A stretch of 54,260 bases of DNA. It comes from Gammaproteobacteria bacterium (lineage in GTDB: Bacteria; Pseudomonadota; Gammaproteobacteria; Steroidobacterales; Steroidobacteraceae). This document shows, piece by piece, positions 17,543 to 25,105 of the stretch. The stretch is from contig VBMV01000070.1 in NCBI GenBank assembly GCA_005878835.1, positions 1 to 54,260 of the forward strand, read 5' to 3'. The position numbers and the translations under genes were made by a program. The notes under the pieces were generated by a model. The model ran no database searches and had not been told where the DNA came from. It saw only the letters and a program-made list of their open reading frames with translations. Each line of letters begins with the position of its first letter. Position 1 is the first letter of the stretch.

Positions 17543-18571
17543 ATGCCGCAGGCACTGGCACAGCGAACCGTCGATGCCCGCTCGAGGAGGCGTGCGCGAG
17601 GACTGCCGCCCGAGGCGAGCATCCTGATGGTGCTCATCGGACTCGCGCTCACCTTCGAGCTGCTCGGCTGGATTCTCGTCAGGCAAAGCTTCCTGCTGAA
17701 CGAGCAGCGCCTGGTGATCATGATCCTGCAGGTCTCGGTGATCGGCATCATTGCCGTCGGCGTGACCCAGGTGATCATCACCGGCGGCATCGACCTGTCT
17801 TCCGGGTCGGTGGTCGCGGTGACGGCGATGGTCGCGGCGAGCCTGGCTCAATCCTCGGATGCGGTCAGGGCCGTCTATCCCTCGCTGACCGATCTGCCGG
17901 TGCTCGTGCCGGTGATGGCGGGTCTGGCGGTCGGCGCCGCCGCGGGTGTGCTCAACGGCACGCTGATTGCCTACACGTCCATCCCGCCGTTCATCGCGAC
18001 TCTGGGTGTGATGGTCAGCGCCCGCGGCATCGCCAAGTGGTACACCCACGGACAGCCGGTCAGCATGCTCACCGATGCCTATGCCGACATCGGCGGCGGA
18101 GCGGTTCCGGTCATGATCTTTCTCGCAGCTGCACTGATATTCCACATTGCCCTGCGGTACACGCGCTACGGCAAGTTCACCTATGCGATCGGCGCAAATC
18201 CGCAGGCGGCGCGGATCTCCGGCATCAACGTGGCCGGGCACCTGATCGTGGTCTACACGATCGCGGGGACGCTGTCGGGATTGGCCGGAATCGTCACCTC
18301 GGCGCGTGCCGTGTCAGGTCAGGCGGGCATGGGGATGATGTACGAGCTCGACGCCATTGCGGCAGCCGTGATCGGCGGCGCATCGCTCTCGGGCGGCATC
18401 GGGCGCATCACCGGCACGGTCATCGGCACCCTGATCCTGGGTGTGGTGACCTCGGGATTCACCTTCCTGAGAATCGACGCGTACTACCAGGAGATCGTCA
18501 AAGGGGCCATCATCGTCGCGGCCGTGATCGCCGATCAGTATCGGCACCGGGCGGGCGGCAAGCGCGCTTGA
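17543..18571 (+). CDS. iatP: Sugar/inositol ABC transporter permease (RbsC/IatP type)
   Basis: 342 residues with about 8-10 hydrophobic segments. VTQVIITGGIDLSSGSVVA and AAVIGGASLSGGIGRITGT are the characteristic permease motifs of the carbohydrate-uptake-2 family. It begins 20 bases after the ATPase gene and ends the transport operon. Only 53 bases separate it from the convergent iolG. Confidence 0.93.
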   Translation: MPQALAQRTVDARSRRRARGLPPEASILMVLIGLALTFELLGWILVRQSFLLNEQRLVIMILQVSVIGIIAVGVTQVIITGGIDLSSGSVVAVTAMVAASLAQSSDAVRAVYPSLTDLPVLVPVMAGLAVGAAAGVLNGTLIAYTSIPPFIATLGVMVSARGIAKWYTHGQPVSMLTDAYADIGGGAVPVMIFLAAALIFHIALRYTRYGKFTYAIGANPQAARISGINVAGHLIVVYTIAGTLSGLAGIVTSARAVSGQAGMGMMYELDAIAAAVIGGASLSGGIGRITGTVIGTLILGVVTSGFTFLRIDAYYQEIVKGAIIVAAVIADQYRHRAGGKRA

Positions 18572-18594
18572 CGGCAGCAAGCGCACCACACAGC

Positions 18595-18606
18595 GGCGGG
18601 CCCGCC
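18595..18606. other. GC-rich palindrome between convergent units
   Basis: GGCGGGCCCGCC is a perfect 12-bp palindrome midway between the stops of the permease and iolG. It could fold into a small hairpin at both 3' ends, but there is no T-tract, so a terminator role is only possible. Confidence 0.3.
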
Positions 18607-18624
18607 CGTAGCCGCGCCGAGCGC

Positions 18625-19617
18625 TCAGTCGAGGCCGACAACCCGGCCGCTTCGCAGACTCTCCTCGGCCGCGACCGCCAGCCGCAGCGCCGCCAGTCCG
18701 TCGGCGAAGTCCGGGCTCATGGGCCGCCCCTCCTCGAGCGAGGAGACGAATGCATCTACCTCGGAAGTGTAGGCTTCGCGATAGCGCTCGATGAAGAAGC
18801 TCAGCGTCGGCTCGCGCGCCCCCGTGCGCTCGGCGCTCCAGGACTCGACGGTCGTGGCGTACTGGTTTCCCGCCTGCAGCATGCCATTCGATCCGAATGC
18901 CTCGATGCGCTGATCGTACCCATACACGCAACGGCGGCTGTTGTTGATCTGTATGAGCGCGCCCGATTTGGCACGCAGCGAGACGCTGCAGGTATCGATG
19001 TCGCCCAGCTTGCCGATGCCCGGATCGACGAGGTTCGCGCCGAAGGCGTGCACCTGCGCGATGTCCCCCGCCAGATAGCGCGCCATGTCGAAATCGTGAA
19101 TGGTCATGTCCCGCATGAGGCCGCCCGAGGTCTTGATATACGCCGCCGGGGGCGGCGCGGGATCGCGACTGGTGATGAGTGCCAGCTCCAGAGTGCCGAT
19201 TTCTCCGCGCTGCAGCCGCTCACGCAACGCCCTGAAGGACCGATCGAACCGCCGGTTGAAGCCGATCATCACCCGCGGCGTGCTGCGGGCGATCTCGCTC
19301 CAGCACGCCCGCGCACGCTCCAGGTCCAGGTCGACGGGCTTCTCACACAGCACCGCCTTGCCGGCCCCGACCGCGGCCGTGATCAACGGCACGTGGGTAT
19401 CGGTGGGGGTCGCCACCAGCACGCCACCGACCTCGCTGGCGGACAGAACTTCGTCCACGCTGCGGGCGATGTTCACGCCCAACTCCGTCGCCGTTTGCTG
19501 CGCGGCCTCGGCGAGCACGTCGAACACCATCACGAGTCTGGCGCGCGGGTGCCGCGCCAGGTTCCGCGCGTGCATTCGACCAATGCGGCCACAGCCGAGC
19601 ACTGCCATGCCAACCAT
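18625..19617 (-). CDS. iolG: Inositol 2-dehydrogenase (Gfo/Idh/MocA family)
   Basis: 330 residues from the ATG at 19617, which has GGAG nine bases upstream; a longer in-frame start at 19665 would overlap iolB. Rossmann motif VLGCGRIG, the CEKPVDLD signature with the catalytic Lys of the family, and GGLMRDMTIHDFDMARYL are typical of IolG. Oxidises myo-inositol to 2-keto-myo-inositol with NAD. It is the last gene of the iolD-E-B-G operon, 22 bases after iolB, and the first enzyme of the pathway. Confidence 0.9.
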   Translation of the reverse strand: MVGMAVLGCGRIGRMHARNLARHPRARLVMVFDVLAEAAQQTATELGVNIARSVDEVLSASEVGGVLVATPTDTHVPLITAAVGAGKAVLCEKPVDLDLERARACWSEIARSTPRVMIGFNRRFDRSFRALRERLQRGEIGTLELALITSRDPAPPPAAYIKTSGGLMRDMTIHDFDMARYLAGDIAQVHAFGANLVDPGIGKLGDIDTCSVSLRAKSGALIQINNSRRCVYGYDQRIEAFGSNGMLQAGNQYATTVESWSAERTGAREPTLSFFIERYREAYTSEVDAFVSSLEEGRPMSPDFADGLAALRLAVAAEESLRSGRVVGLD

Positions 19618-19639
19618 CTTCGGATCTCCGGAATACCGC

Positions 19640-20443
19640 TCAGGGCCGAGGGGCAAGAAATTCATAGCCGGGCGCGGTGGTGAATTGCCAGCGCCTCACC
19701 GGCCCCGCCATGACGTTCAGGTAATACAGGTCGAATCCATGTGCCGCACTCACCGGGTGGTACCCGCGCGGCACCAGAACCACGTCGCGATCCTCCACGG
19801 TCATGGTCTCGTCCAGTGTCCGGTCGTCGGTGTAGACACGCTGAAAGGCGAAGCCACCGGGGCGCGCGAGGCGGTGATAGTAGGTCTCTTCGAGTTGAGT
19901 CTCCCCGCCGTGGTCGCTGTCGTGCTTGTGCGGTGGATAGCTGGACCAGTGCCCGCCCGGCGTGAGTACCTCGACGACCAGGAGCCGCTCGGCCGCCGCG
20001 CTCGCCGGCAGCACGTTGCGGACGTAGCGGGTGTTGGTGCCCGCGCCCCTCACCTCCTCGCCGACATCGTCCGGCCGGATCAGCCGCGGCGGCAACCGGC
20101 CTTCGGCCGGCGCCGAGCCCACCGCCAGCTCGCAGCGGGTCTGCGCCTCGAGGATCACCTGCGAGCGCGCTGGCGCATAGACCGCAAACGGCTTGCCCTC
20201 GAAGGGACTCCCCCGTGTGCCGACCGTCCCGAAGCCCTGGCCATCGACGCTGACGGATGCGCGCCCGGAGAGCAGCACCAGACACTGCTCCCGAGCGCAG
20301 ATCTCGCGCTCGAGCCTCTGCCGGGGCTGCAGATCGAAAACCTCGAACCCGACATAGCCCCAGCCCGCGCTCTCGGGAGTGATCCGGTGCACCCGAGCGG
20401 CGGCGGGCGACAAGTCAGGTTTGACGAGCAGTGAAGCGCTCAT
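19640..20443 (-). CDS. iolB: 5-deoxy-glucuronate isomerase
   Basis: 267 residues, the usual length of IolB. The bicupin has YPPHKHD (metal-binding His pair) and ETQLEETYYHR with the Glu/His ligands, then VLVPRGYHPV. Converts 5-deoxy-D-glucuronate to 5-dehydro-2-deoxy-D-gluconate. Start and the iolE stop overlap as ATGA, showing translational coupling. Confidence 0.95.
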   Translation of the reverse strand: MSASLLVKPDLSPAAARVHRITPESAGWGYVGFEVFDLQPRQRLEREICAREQCLVLLSGRASVSVDGQGFGTVGTRGSPFEGKPFAVYAPARSQVILEAQTRCELAVGSAPAEGRLPPRLIRPDDVGEEVRGAGTNTRYVRNVLPASAAAERLLVVEVLTPGGHWSSYPPHKHDSDHGGETQLEETYYHRLARPGGFAFQRVYTDDRTLDETMTVEDRDVVLVPRGYHPVSAAHGFDLYYLNVMAGPVRRWQFTTAPGYEFLAPRP

Positions 20444-21321
20444 TGCATGTGCTCCGCGACCAGACGCCGCAGGTTCCTGAACCCCAGGGACGCATACGTC
20501 ATTGGATCGGCGATCCTGGGGTCCTGCTCGGCCTCGAGAATGAGCCAGCCGGAATAATCGCGCAGCTCACGGAACACGCGCTCGAAGGCGACACTGCCGT
20601 CGCCGGGAACGGTGAACACGCCCGCGAGCACGGCGCGCAGGAAGCTCCAGTCCTCGGCCTTCGCCTGCTCGCACACCGGGGCGCGGACATCCTTGGCGTG
20701 CAGGTGCCCTATTCTCGAGGCATAACGGCGCGCCAGCGACACAGGATCGGCGCCCGCAAAGGTCGCGTGGCCCGTATCCAGCAGCAACCCCACGTCGGCC
20801 CCCGTGGCATCCATCAGGGTGTCGATGTCCTCCTCGCTCTGAACCACCGTGCCCATGTGATGGTGATACGCCAGGCGCACACCCTCCGCCGCCGTCATGG
20901 CGGCCAGCTCCGTGAGGCGTCGGCCGAATTCACGCCATTCGCTGGCCTTCAGGCGCGGACGCTGCGATAGCGGACGCTGCAAGTCGCCGTGTATCGCGCC
21001 GCTGACATCCGCGAACACCAGCACCGAGCTGCCGACGGCCTTGAGCAGATCGAGGTGTGGACGCAGGCAGGTGAGCTCCGAGCGCGCATCCCGGGCGAGC
21101 AGCTGCGCCGAGTACCACCCCGATACGCACGCCAGCCCGAATCGGCCGAGGGTCGCCGCAAGCTCGCGCGCGTCGCGCGGAAATTTATGCCCGAGCTCCA
21201 TGCCCTCGAAGCCGATCTGGCGGGCCTGGGTGAGGCAGGTCTCAAGCTGCGTCTCTGCGCCCAGCTCACGCATGTCGTCGTTGGACCAGATGATGGGATT
21301 GGCGCCCAGACGAATACGCAT
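20440..21321 (-). CDS. iolE: 2-keto-myo-inositol dehydratase (inosose dehydratase)
   Basis: 293 residues. LGANPIIWSNDD at the N-terminus is typical of IolE. The TIM barrel carries GMELGHKFP, LAYHHHMGTVV, LLLDTGHATFAG, GHLHAKDV and LILEAEQDP, which supply the metal ligands (Glu, Asp, His, Glu). Dehydrates 2-keto-myo-inositol to the diketone used by IolD. Three bases after the iolD stop. Confidence 0.93.
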   Translation of the reverse strand: MRIRLGANPIIWSNDDMRELGAETQLETCLTQARQIGFEGMELGHKFPRDARELAATLGRFGLACVSGWYSAQLLARDARSELTCLRPHLDLLKAVGSSVLVFADVSGAIHGDLQRPLSQRPRLKASEWREFGRRLTELAAMTAAEGVRLAYHHHMGTVVQSEEDIDTLMDATGADVGLLLDTGHATFAGADPVSLARRYASRIGHLHAKDVRAPVCEQAKAEDWSFLRAVLAGVFTVPGDGSVAFERVFRELRDYSGWLILEAEQDPRIADPMTYASLGFRNLRRLVAEHMQ

Positions 21322-21324
21322 GGG

Positions 21325-23169
21325 TCAGTCATCGTCCGTGCGCAGTTGCCGGGCGACGATGTAGCGCTCGCGAGCTGCTCTGACTTCTGCACGATCCGAG
21401 ACCTCGGGCACCGGTACGTCCCACCAGTGCCCGCCCGCTGCGGTACTGCGGGCCGGGTCGGTGTCGATGACCAGGACGCTCGTACGATCGGACTTGCGTG
21501 CTGCGGCGAGCGAGCTCGCGAGTTGCGCGAGACCTGTCACTTTGCTCGCCAGGGCCCCGAGGCTGCGCGCGTGCGCGACGAAGTCCAGCCGGTCCCCCGA
21601 GGCGTCCGAGGATGCGCGCATGTTATTGAAGCTGGCGTTGCCGGTGGACCCCTGCAGGCGCTCGATGCAGCCGAAGCCACCATTATCGAGCAGCACGATG
21701 ATGAGTTTCAGGCCCATGCGTACCGAGGTGGCAATCTCGCTGTTGAGCATGAGATAGGACCCGTCACCGACCATCACGATGACTTCGCGCTGCGGATGGG
21801 CGAGTTTCACGCCGACCGCTCCGGCGATCTCGTAGCCCATGCAGGAGAAGCCGTACTCCAGGTGATAGCCCGCGGGCTGCTCGGCCTGCCAGTGCTTGTG
21901 CAACTCCCCGGGCAAGCCCCCCGCGGCGCCGACCAGGATGTCGGACGCCTGCGCAGCTCGCTGCACCGCACCGATGACCTGGGCGTCCGATGGCAATGGC
22001 TGATCGCCCGCGGCGGTGAAGGACTCCGCCGTCGCGCGCCAGCTGCTGCGCTCCGCATGAGAGCGCTGTGTCCAGGCCTCCGCAGCCCGCCACTCACCGA
22101 GCGCTTCACTCAACTTGCGCAACCCCTCCCGCGCGTCCGCGACCAGCGGCACTGCACCGTGCTTGCAGGCGTCCACGGGCTGGACATTGAGCGCCACTAT
22201 CCGGCAGCCCTTCGAGCGGAACAAGGTCGCCGAGCCCGTCGTAAAGTCCTGCAGACGCGTGCCCACTGCCAGCACCACGTCTGCCTCTGCGGCCAGCGCA
22301 TTGGCGGCGGCGGTCCCGGTCACGCCGATGCCACCGAGATTCAGCGGATGGCTTGCCGGTAACGCGGACTTGCCGGCCTGCGTCTCGCCGCTCGGAATGC
22401 CATGTCGCTCGCAGAATTCGCGCAGCGCCGCGCCGGCCTCGGAATACAGCACCCCGCCCCCGCAGACGATCAGCGGTCGACGCGCCGCACATAGCACTTG
22501 TACCGCTCGCGCCAGCTCCTCGCGCGCCGGCGGCGAGCGCCGCAGGCCCCACGATCTCTCCTCGAACAGGCTCGGCGGCCAGCCGAGCGCCTCGGCCTGC
22601 ACGTCCTGACACAGCGCGAGCGTCACCGGGCCGCAGGCCGCCGGGTCCGTCAACACCTGCATGGCGCGATCGAAGGCAACCACCAGCTGCTCCGCGCGCG
22701 TGATGCGATCGAAGTAGCGCGACAGCGGTCGCAGGCAATCGTTCGCCGTGATGAGTCCGTCGCTGAAATCCTCGAGCTGCTGCAGCACCGGATCGGGCGC
22801 GCGGGTTGCAAACACATCTCCCGGCAACAGCAACAGCGGCAGCCGATTGACGTGGGCTACGGCCGCAGCCGTCGCCAGATTCGTGGCTCCCGGCCCTATG
22901 GAGGTCGTGCACGCCATCATGCGGCGGCGGTACGACGCCTTGGCAAAGGCGACTGCCGCATGGCCCATCGCCTGTTCATTATGGGCTCGCAGTGTGGGAA
23001 GGACGTCGCGCGCGGCGTACAGCGCTTCGCCGAGTGCCGCCACGTTGCCATGCCCGAATATGGCCCAGACGCCGGCGAACACCCGGCGGCGTTCGCCATC
23101 GACCTCGGTCCACTGCGCCGCCATGGCGCGCACCAGAGCCTGCGCCACGGTGAGCCGGCTAGCCGTCAA
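21325..23169 (-). CDS. iolD: 3D-(3,5/4)-trihydroxycyclohexane-1,2-dione hydrolase (ThDP enzyme)
   Basis: 614 residues. I choose the TTG at 23169 because GGAAAGGAG (23176-23184) lies 6 bases upstream and the protein then begins LTASRLTVAQALVR, as IolD proteins do. The upstream in-frame start at 23214 has no such signal. The thiamine diphosphate motif is GDGSYLMLNSEIATS through LLDNGGFG, and HNEQAMG carries the catalytic Glu. Opens the cyclohexanedione ring to 5-deoxy-glucuronate. First gene of the iolDEBG operon. Confidence 0.92.
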   Translation of the reverse strand: MTASRLTVAQALVRAMAAQWTEVDGERRRVFAGVWAIFGHGNVAALGEALYAARDVLPTLRAHNEQAMGHAAVAFAKASYRRRMMACTTSIGPGATNLATAAAVAHVNRLPLLLLPGDVFATRAPDPVLQQLEDFSDGLITANDCLRPLSRYFDRITRAEQLVVAFDRAMQVLTDPAACGPVTLALCQDVQAEALGWPPSLFEERSWGLRRSPPAREELARAVQVLCAARRPLIVCGGGVLYSEAGAALREFCERHGIPSGETQAGKSALPASHPLNLGGIGVTGTAAANALAAEADVVLAVGTRLQDFTTGSATLFRSKGCRIVALNVQPVDACKHGAVPLVADAREGLRKLSEALGEWRAAEAWTQRSHAERSSWRATAESFTAAGDQPLPSDAQVIGAVQRAAQASDILVGAAGGLPGELHKHWQAEQPAGYHLEYGFSCMGYEIAGAVGVKLAHPQREVIVMVGDGSYLMLNSEIATSVRMGLKLIIVLLDNGGFGCIERLQGSTGNASFNNMRASSDASGDRLDFVAHARSLGALASKVTGLAQLASSLAAARKSDRTSVLVIDTDPARSTAAGGHWWDVPVPEVSDRAEVRAARERYIVARQLRTDDD

Positions 23170-23175
23170 TTGGCG

Positions 23176-23184
23176 CTCCTTTCC
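23176..23184 (-). promoter_or_regulatory. Ribosome-binding site fixing the TTG start of iolD
   Basis: On the minus strand GGAAAGGAG ends 6 bases before TTG (23169). It is the only good Shine-Dalgarno near the iolD N-terminus. A TTG start implies reduced translation of the first operon gene. Confidence 0.7.
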
Positions 23185-23187
23185 GGC

Positions 23188-23283
23188 CGATCGTACCCCC
23201 GGCGGCGAACCCACGCACGATCGGACTCACCGCCGCGACCGCCAGTGCGCGAGTGAGCTCCTCCATCACCGCACGATCGTACC
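23188..23283. promoter_or_regulatory. Three CGATCG-containing repeats in the iolD/ggt divergent region
   Basis: CGATCGTACC (23188-23197), CACGATCGGAC (23216-23226) and CACGATCGTACC (23272-23283) share a CGATCG core followed by [T/G]AC. The third contains the perfect palindrome ACGATCGT. They are spaced about 28 and 56 bases apart between two divergent genes and may be regulator binding sites. GC-rich context makes chance recurrence possible. Confidence 0.4.
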
Positions 23284-23327
23284 GCGCGAGTGCTACGCTG
23301 CGCACCACGCAAGCGCGGCGGCGCGGA

Positions 23328-23363
23328 GCCGGGTCGTGGGGTGAGGCCGGGTCGTGAGGTGAG
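23328..23363 (+). repeat. 18-bp tandem duplication carrying the ggt ribosome-binding site
   Basis: Units 23328-23345 and 23346-23363 start GCCGGGTCGTG and end GGTGAG, differing at one base. The second unit abuts the ATG with one base between, and its GAGGTGAG is the presumed Shine-Dalgarno. The first unit offers a second copy 18 bases upstream. Confidence 0.7.
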
Positions 23364-23364
23364 C

Positions 23365-25095
23365 ATGACACTTCTGTGGTGGCGCAAGGCGTGCGCGGTG
23401 GCGGCCTGCGGCCTCCCCCTGCTGTCCGGGGCCGCGGCAGCCCACGCCGCGCCCCCGTCTTCCCCTTCAACACCCGCCGCGGTCGCCGCGCCCGACCGCT
23501 ACGGCGCCGACACTGCGGCCGAGATCCTCGCCGCCAGCGGCAACGCGGTCGACGCCGCGGTCGCGGTCGGCTTCACCCTCGCGGTGACCTATCCGGAGGC
23601 CGGCAACCTCGGCGGCGGCGGCTTTGCCACCGTGCTCGTGGATGGCAAGGCGTACTTCCTCGACTACCGCGAGTGCGCGCCGGGGAGCGCGAGCGCCGGC
23701 ATGTACCTCGACGCGGCGGGCGAGGTCATCCCGGACGCAAGCACCATCGGCGCCGGCGCCGCCGGCGTCCCCGGCACGGTGGCGGGCCTGTGGCAGCTGC
23801 ATCGGCGCTTCGGCCGGCTCCCCTGGCGTGCCGATCTCGCACCCGCGCTGCGCTATGCGCATGAGGGCTTTCGCGTCGATCGCCTGCTCATCGCGAGGCG
23901 CGACCAGTTCGCCGCCCGACTCCACGGGCGCACCAACTTCCTCGCTTACTTCGGCGCGCTCGCGAGCGATGCGACGTTCCGCCAGAGCGAGCTCGAAGCG
24001 ACGCTGCGGCGGATCGCGGCCGCGGGTCCCCGCGGCTTCTACGCCGGGCGTACCGCGGAGCTCATCGCCGCCGAGATGGCGCGCAGCCACGGCCATATCA
24101 CACGCGCCGACCTTGCGGCCTATCGTGCCGTATGGCGCGAGCCGCTCGCCGGGGACTGGGCGGGCTATCGCGTCATCACCGCGCCGCTGCCGAGCTCCGG
24201 CGGCATTGCACTGCTGTCGATGCTGGCGATGAAGGCCGACCTCGCCGCGGCGTTCGCGGGGGTGGGGCACAACTCGCCGCAGTACGTGCACCTGCTGGCC
24301 GAGATCGAGAAGCGCGTGTTTGCGGACCGCGCCACCTACCTTGGCGATCCCGACTTCCACCCGGGGCCGGTGGCGCAGCTGCTCGACCCGGCCTACCTCG
24401 CGCGGCGCGCGCGCGAGGTCAGCGCCGGGCGCCCGACACCGACCAGCGAGGTGCAGCCGGGGCTTGCCGGGCATCACGACACCACCCACTTCTCGATTGT
24501 CGATCGCTGGGGCAACGCCGTGTCGAACACCTACACGCTGAACGACGACTTTGGCTCCGGCCAGGTCGTCAGCGGCGCGGGGTTTCTGCTGAACAACGAG
24601 ATGGACGACTTCTCCGCCAAGCCCGGCGCACCGAACATCTACGGGGTCGTCGGCGCGGATGCCAACGCCATCGCGCCCGGCAAGCGGCCGCTGTCGACCA
24701 TGACCCCGACGATCCTGACCGAGCACGGCCGCGTGGCGGTCGTGATCGGTACACTCGGCGGGTCACGCATCGCGACGTGGATATTCCAGGTGCTCACCAA
24801 CTGGCACGATTTCCACCTGCCACTCGCGGCGGCCGTGGCGGCGCCGCGCATTCACCACCAGCTCCTGCCGCCCGATACGCTCTTCGAGGAGCCTTACGCC
24901 ACGCTGGACCCGGCGGCGCGTGCAGCGTTGAGCGCTCGCGGCTACAGGTTCGTGAACCAGGGGTGGAATGGGGACATCCAGGTGATCGTCGTCGGTGATC
25001 CTGGCGGCACCGCGGTGGCCGACCCGCGCGGCCGCGGCGTGGCGCGCGTGCTGGCGCCCGGCAAGGCGCGTTCAGAACCGAGCGTGCCCCGCTAG
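23365..25095 (+). CDS. ggt: Gamma-glutamyltransferase (exported)
   Basis: 576 residues with a signal peptide (ACGLPLLSGAAAAHA, cleavage near 28). GNAVDAAVAVGFTLAVTYPE and GNLGGGGF mark the N-terminal domain. HHDTTHFSIVDRWGNAV contains the autocatalytic cleavage point, predicted before Thr373, which becomes the nucleophile of the small subunit. LLNNEMDDFS and the later PLSTMTPTI complete the signature. Transfers or hydrolyses gamma-glutamyl groups in the periplasm. It diverges from iolD and is convergent with the dehydrogenase at 25106 (10-base gap). Its link to either is unclear; a role on gamma-glutamyl amines is conceivable. Confidence 0.93.
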   Translation: MTLLWWRKACAVAACGLPLLSGAAAAHAAPPSSPSTPAAVAAPDRYGADTAAEILAASGNAVDAAVAVGFTLAVTYPEAGNLGGGGFATVLVDGKAYFLDYRECAPGSASAGMYLDAAGEVIPDASTIGAGAAGVPGTVAGLWQLHRRFGRLPWRADLAPALRYAHEGFRVDRLLIARRDQFAARLHGRTNFLAYFGALASDATFRQSELEATLRRIAAAGPRGFYAGRTAELIAAEMARSHGHITRADLAAYRAVWREPLAGDWAGYRVITAPLPSSGGIALLSMLAMKADLAAAFAGVGHNSPQYVHLLAEIEKRVFADRATYLGDPDFHPGPVAQLLDPAYLARRAREVSAGRPTPTSEVQPGLAGHHDTTHFSIVDRWGNAVSNTYTLNDDFGSGQVVSGAGFLLNNEMDDFSAKPGAPNIYGVVGADANAIAPGKRPLSTMTPTILTEHGRVAVVIGTLGGSRIATWIFQVLTNWHDFHLPLAAAVAAPRIHHQLLPPDTLFEEPYATLDPAARAALSARGYRFVNQGWNGDIQVIVVGDPGGTAVADPRGRGVARVLAPGKARSEPSVPR

Positions 25096-25105
25096 CGCGA
25101 ACAAG

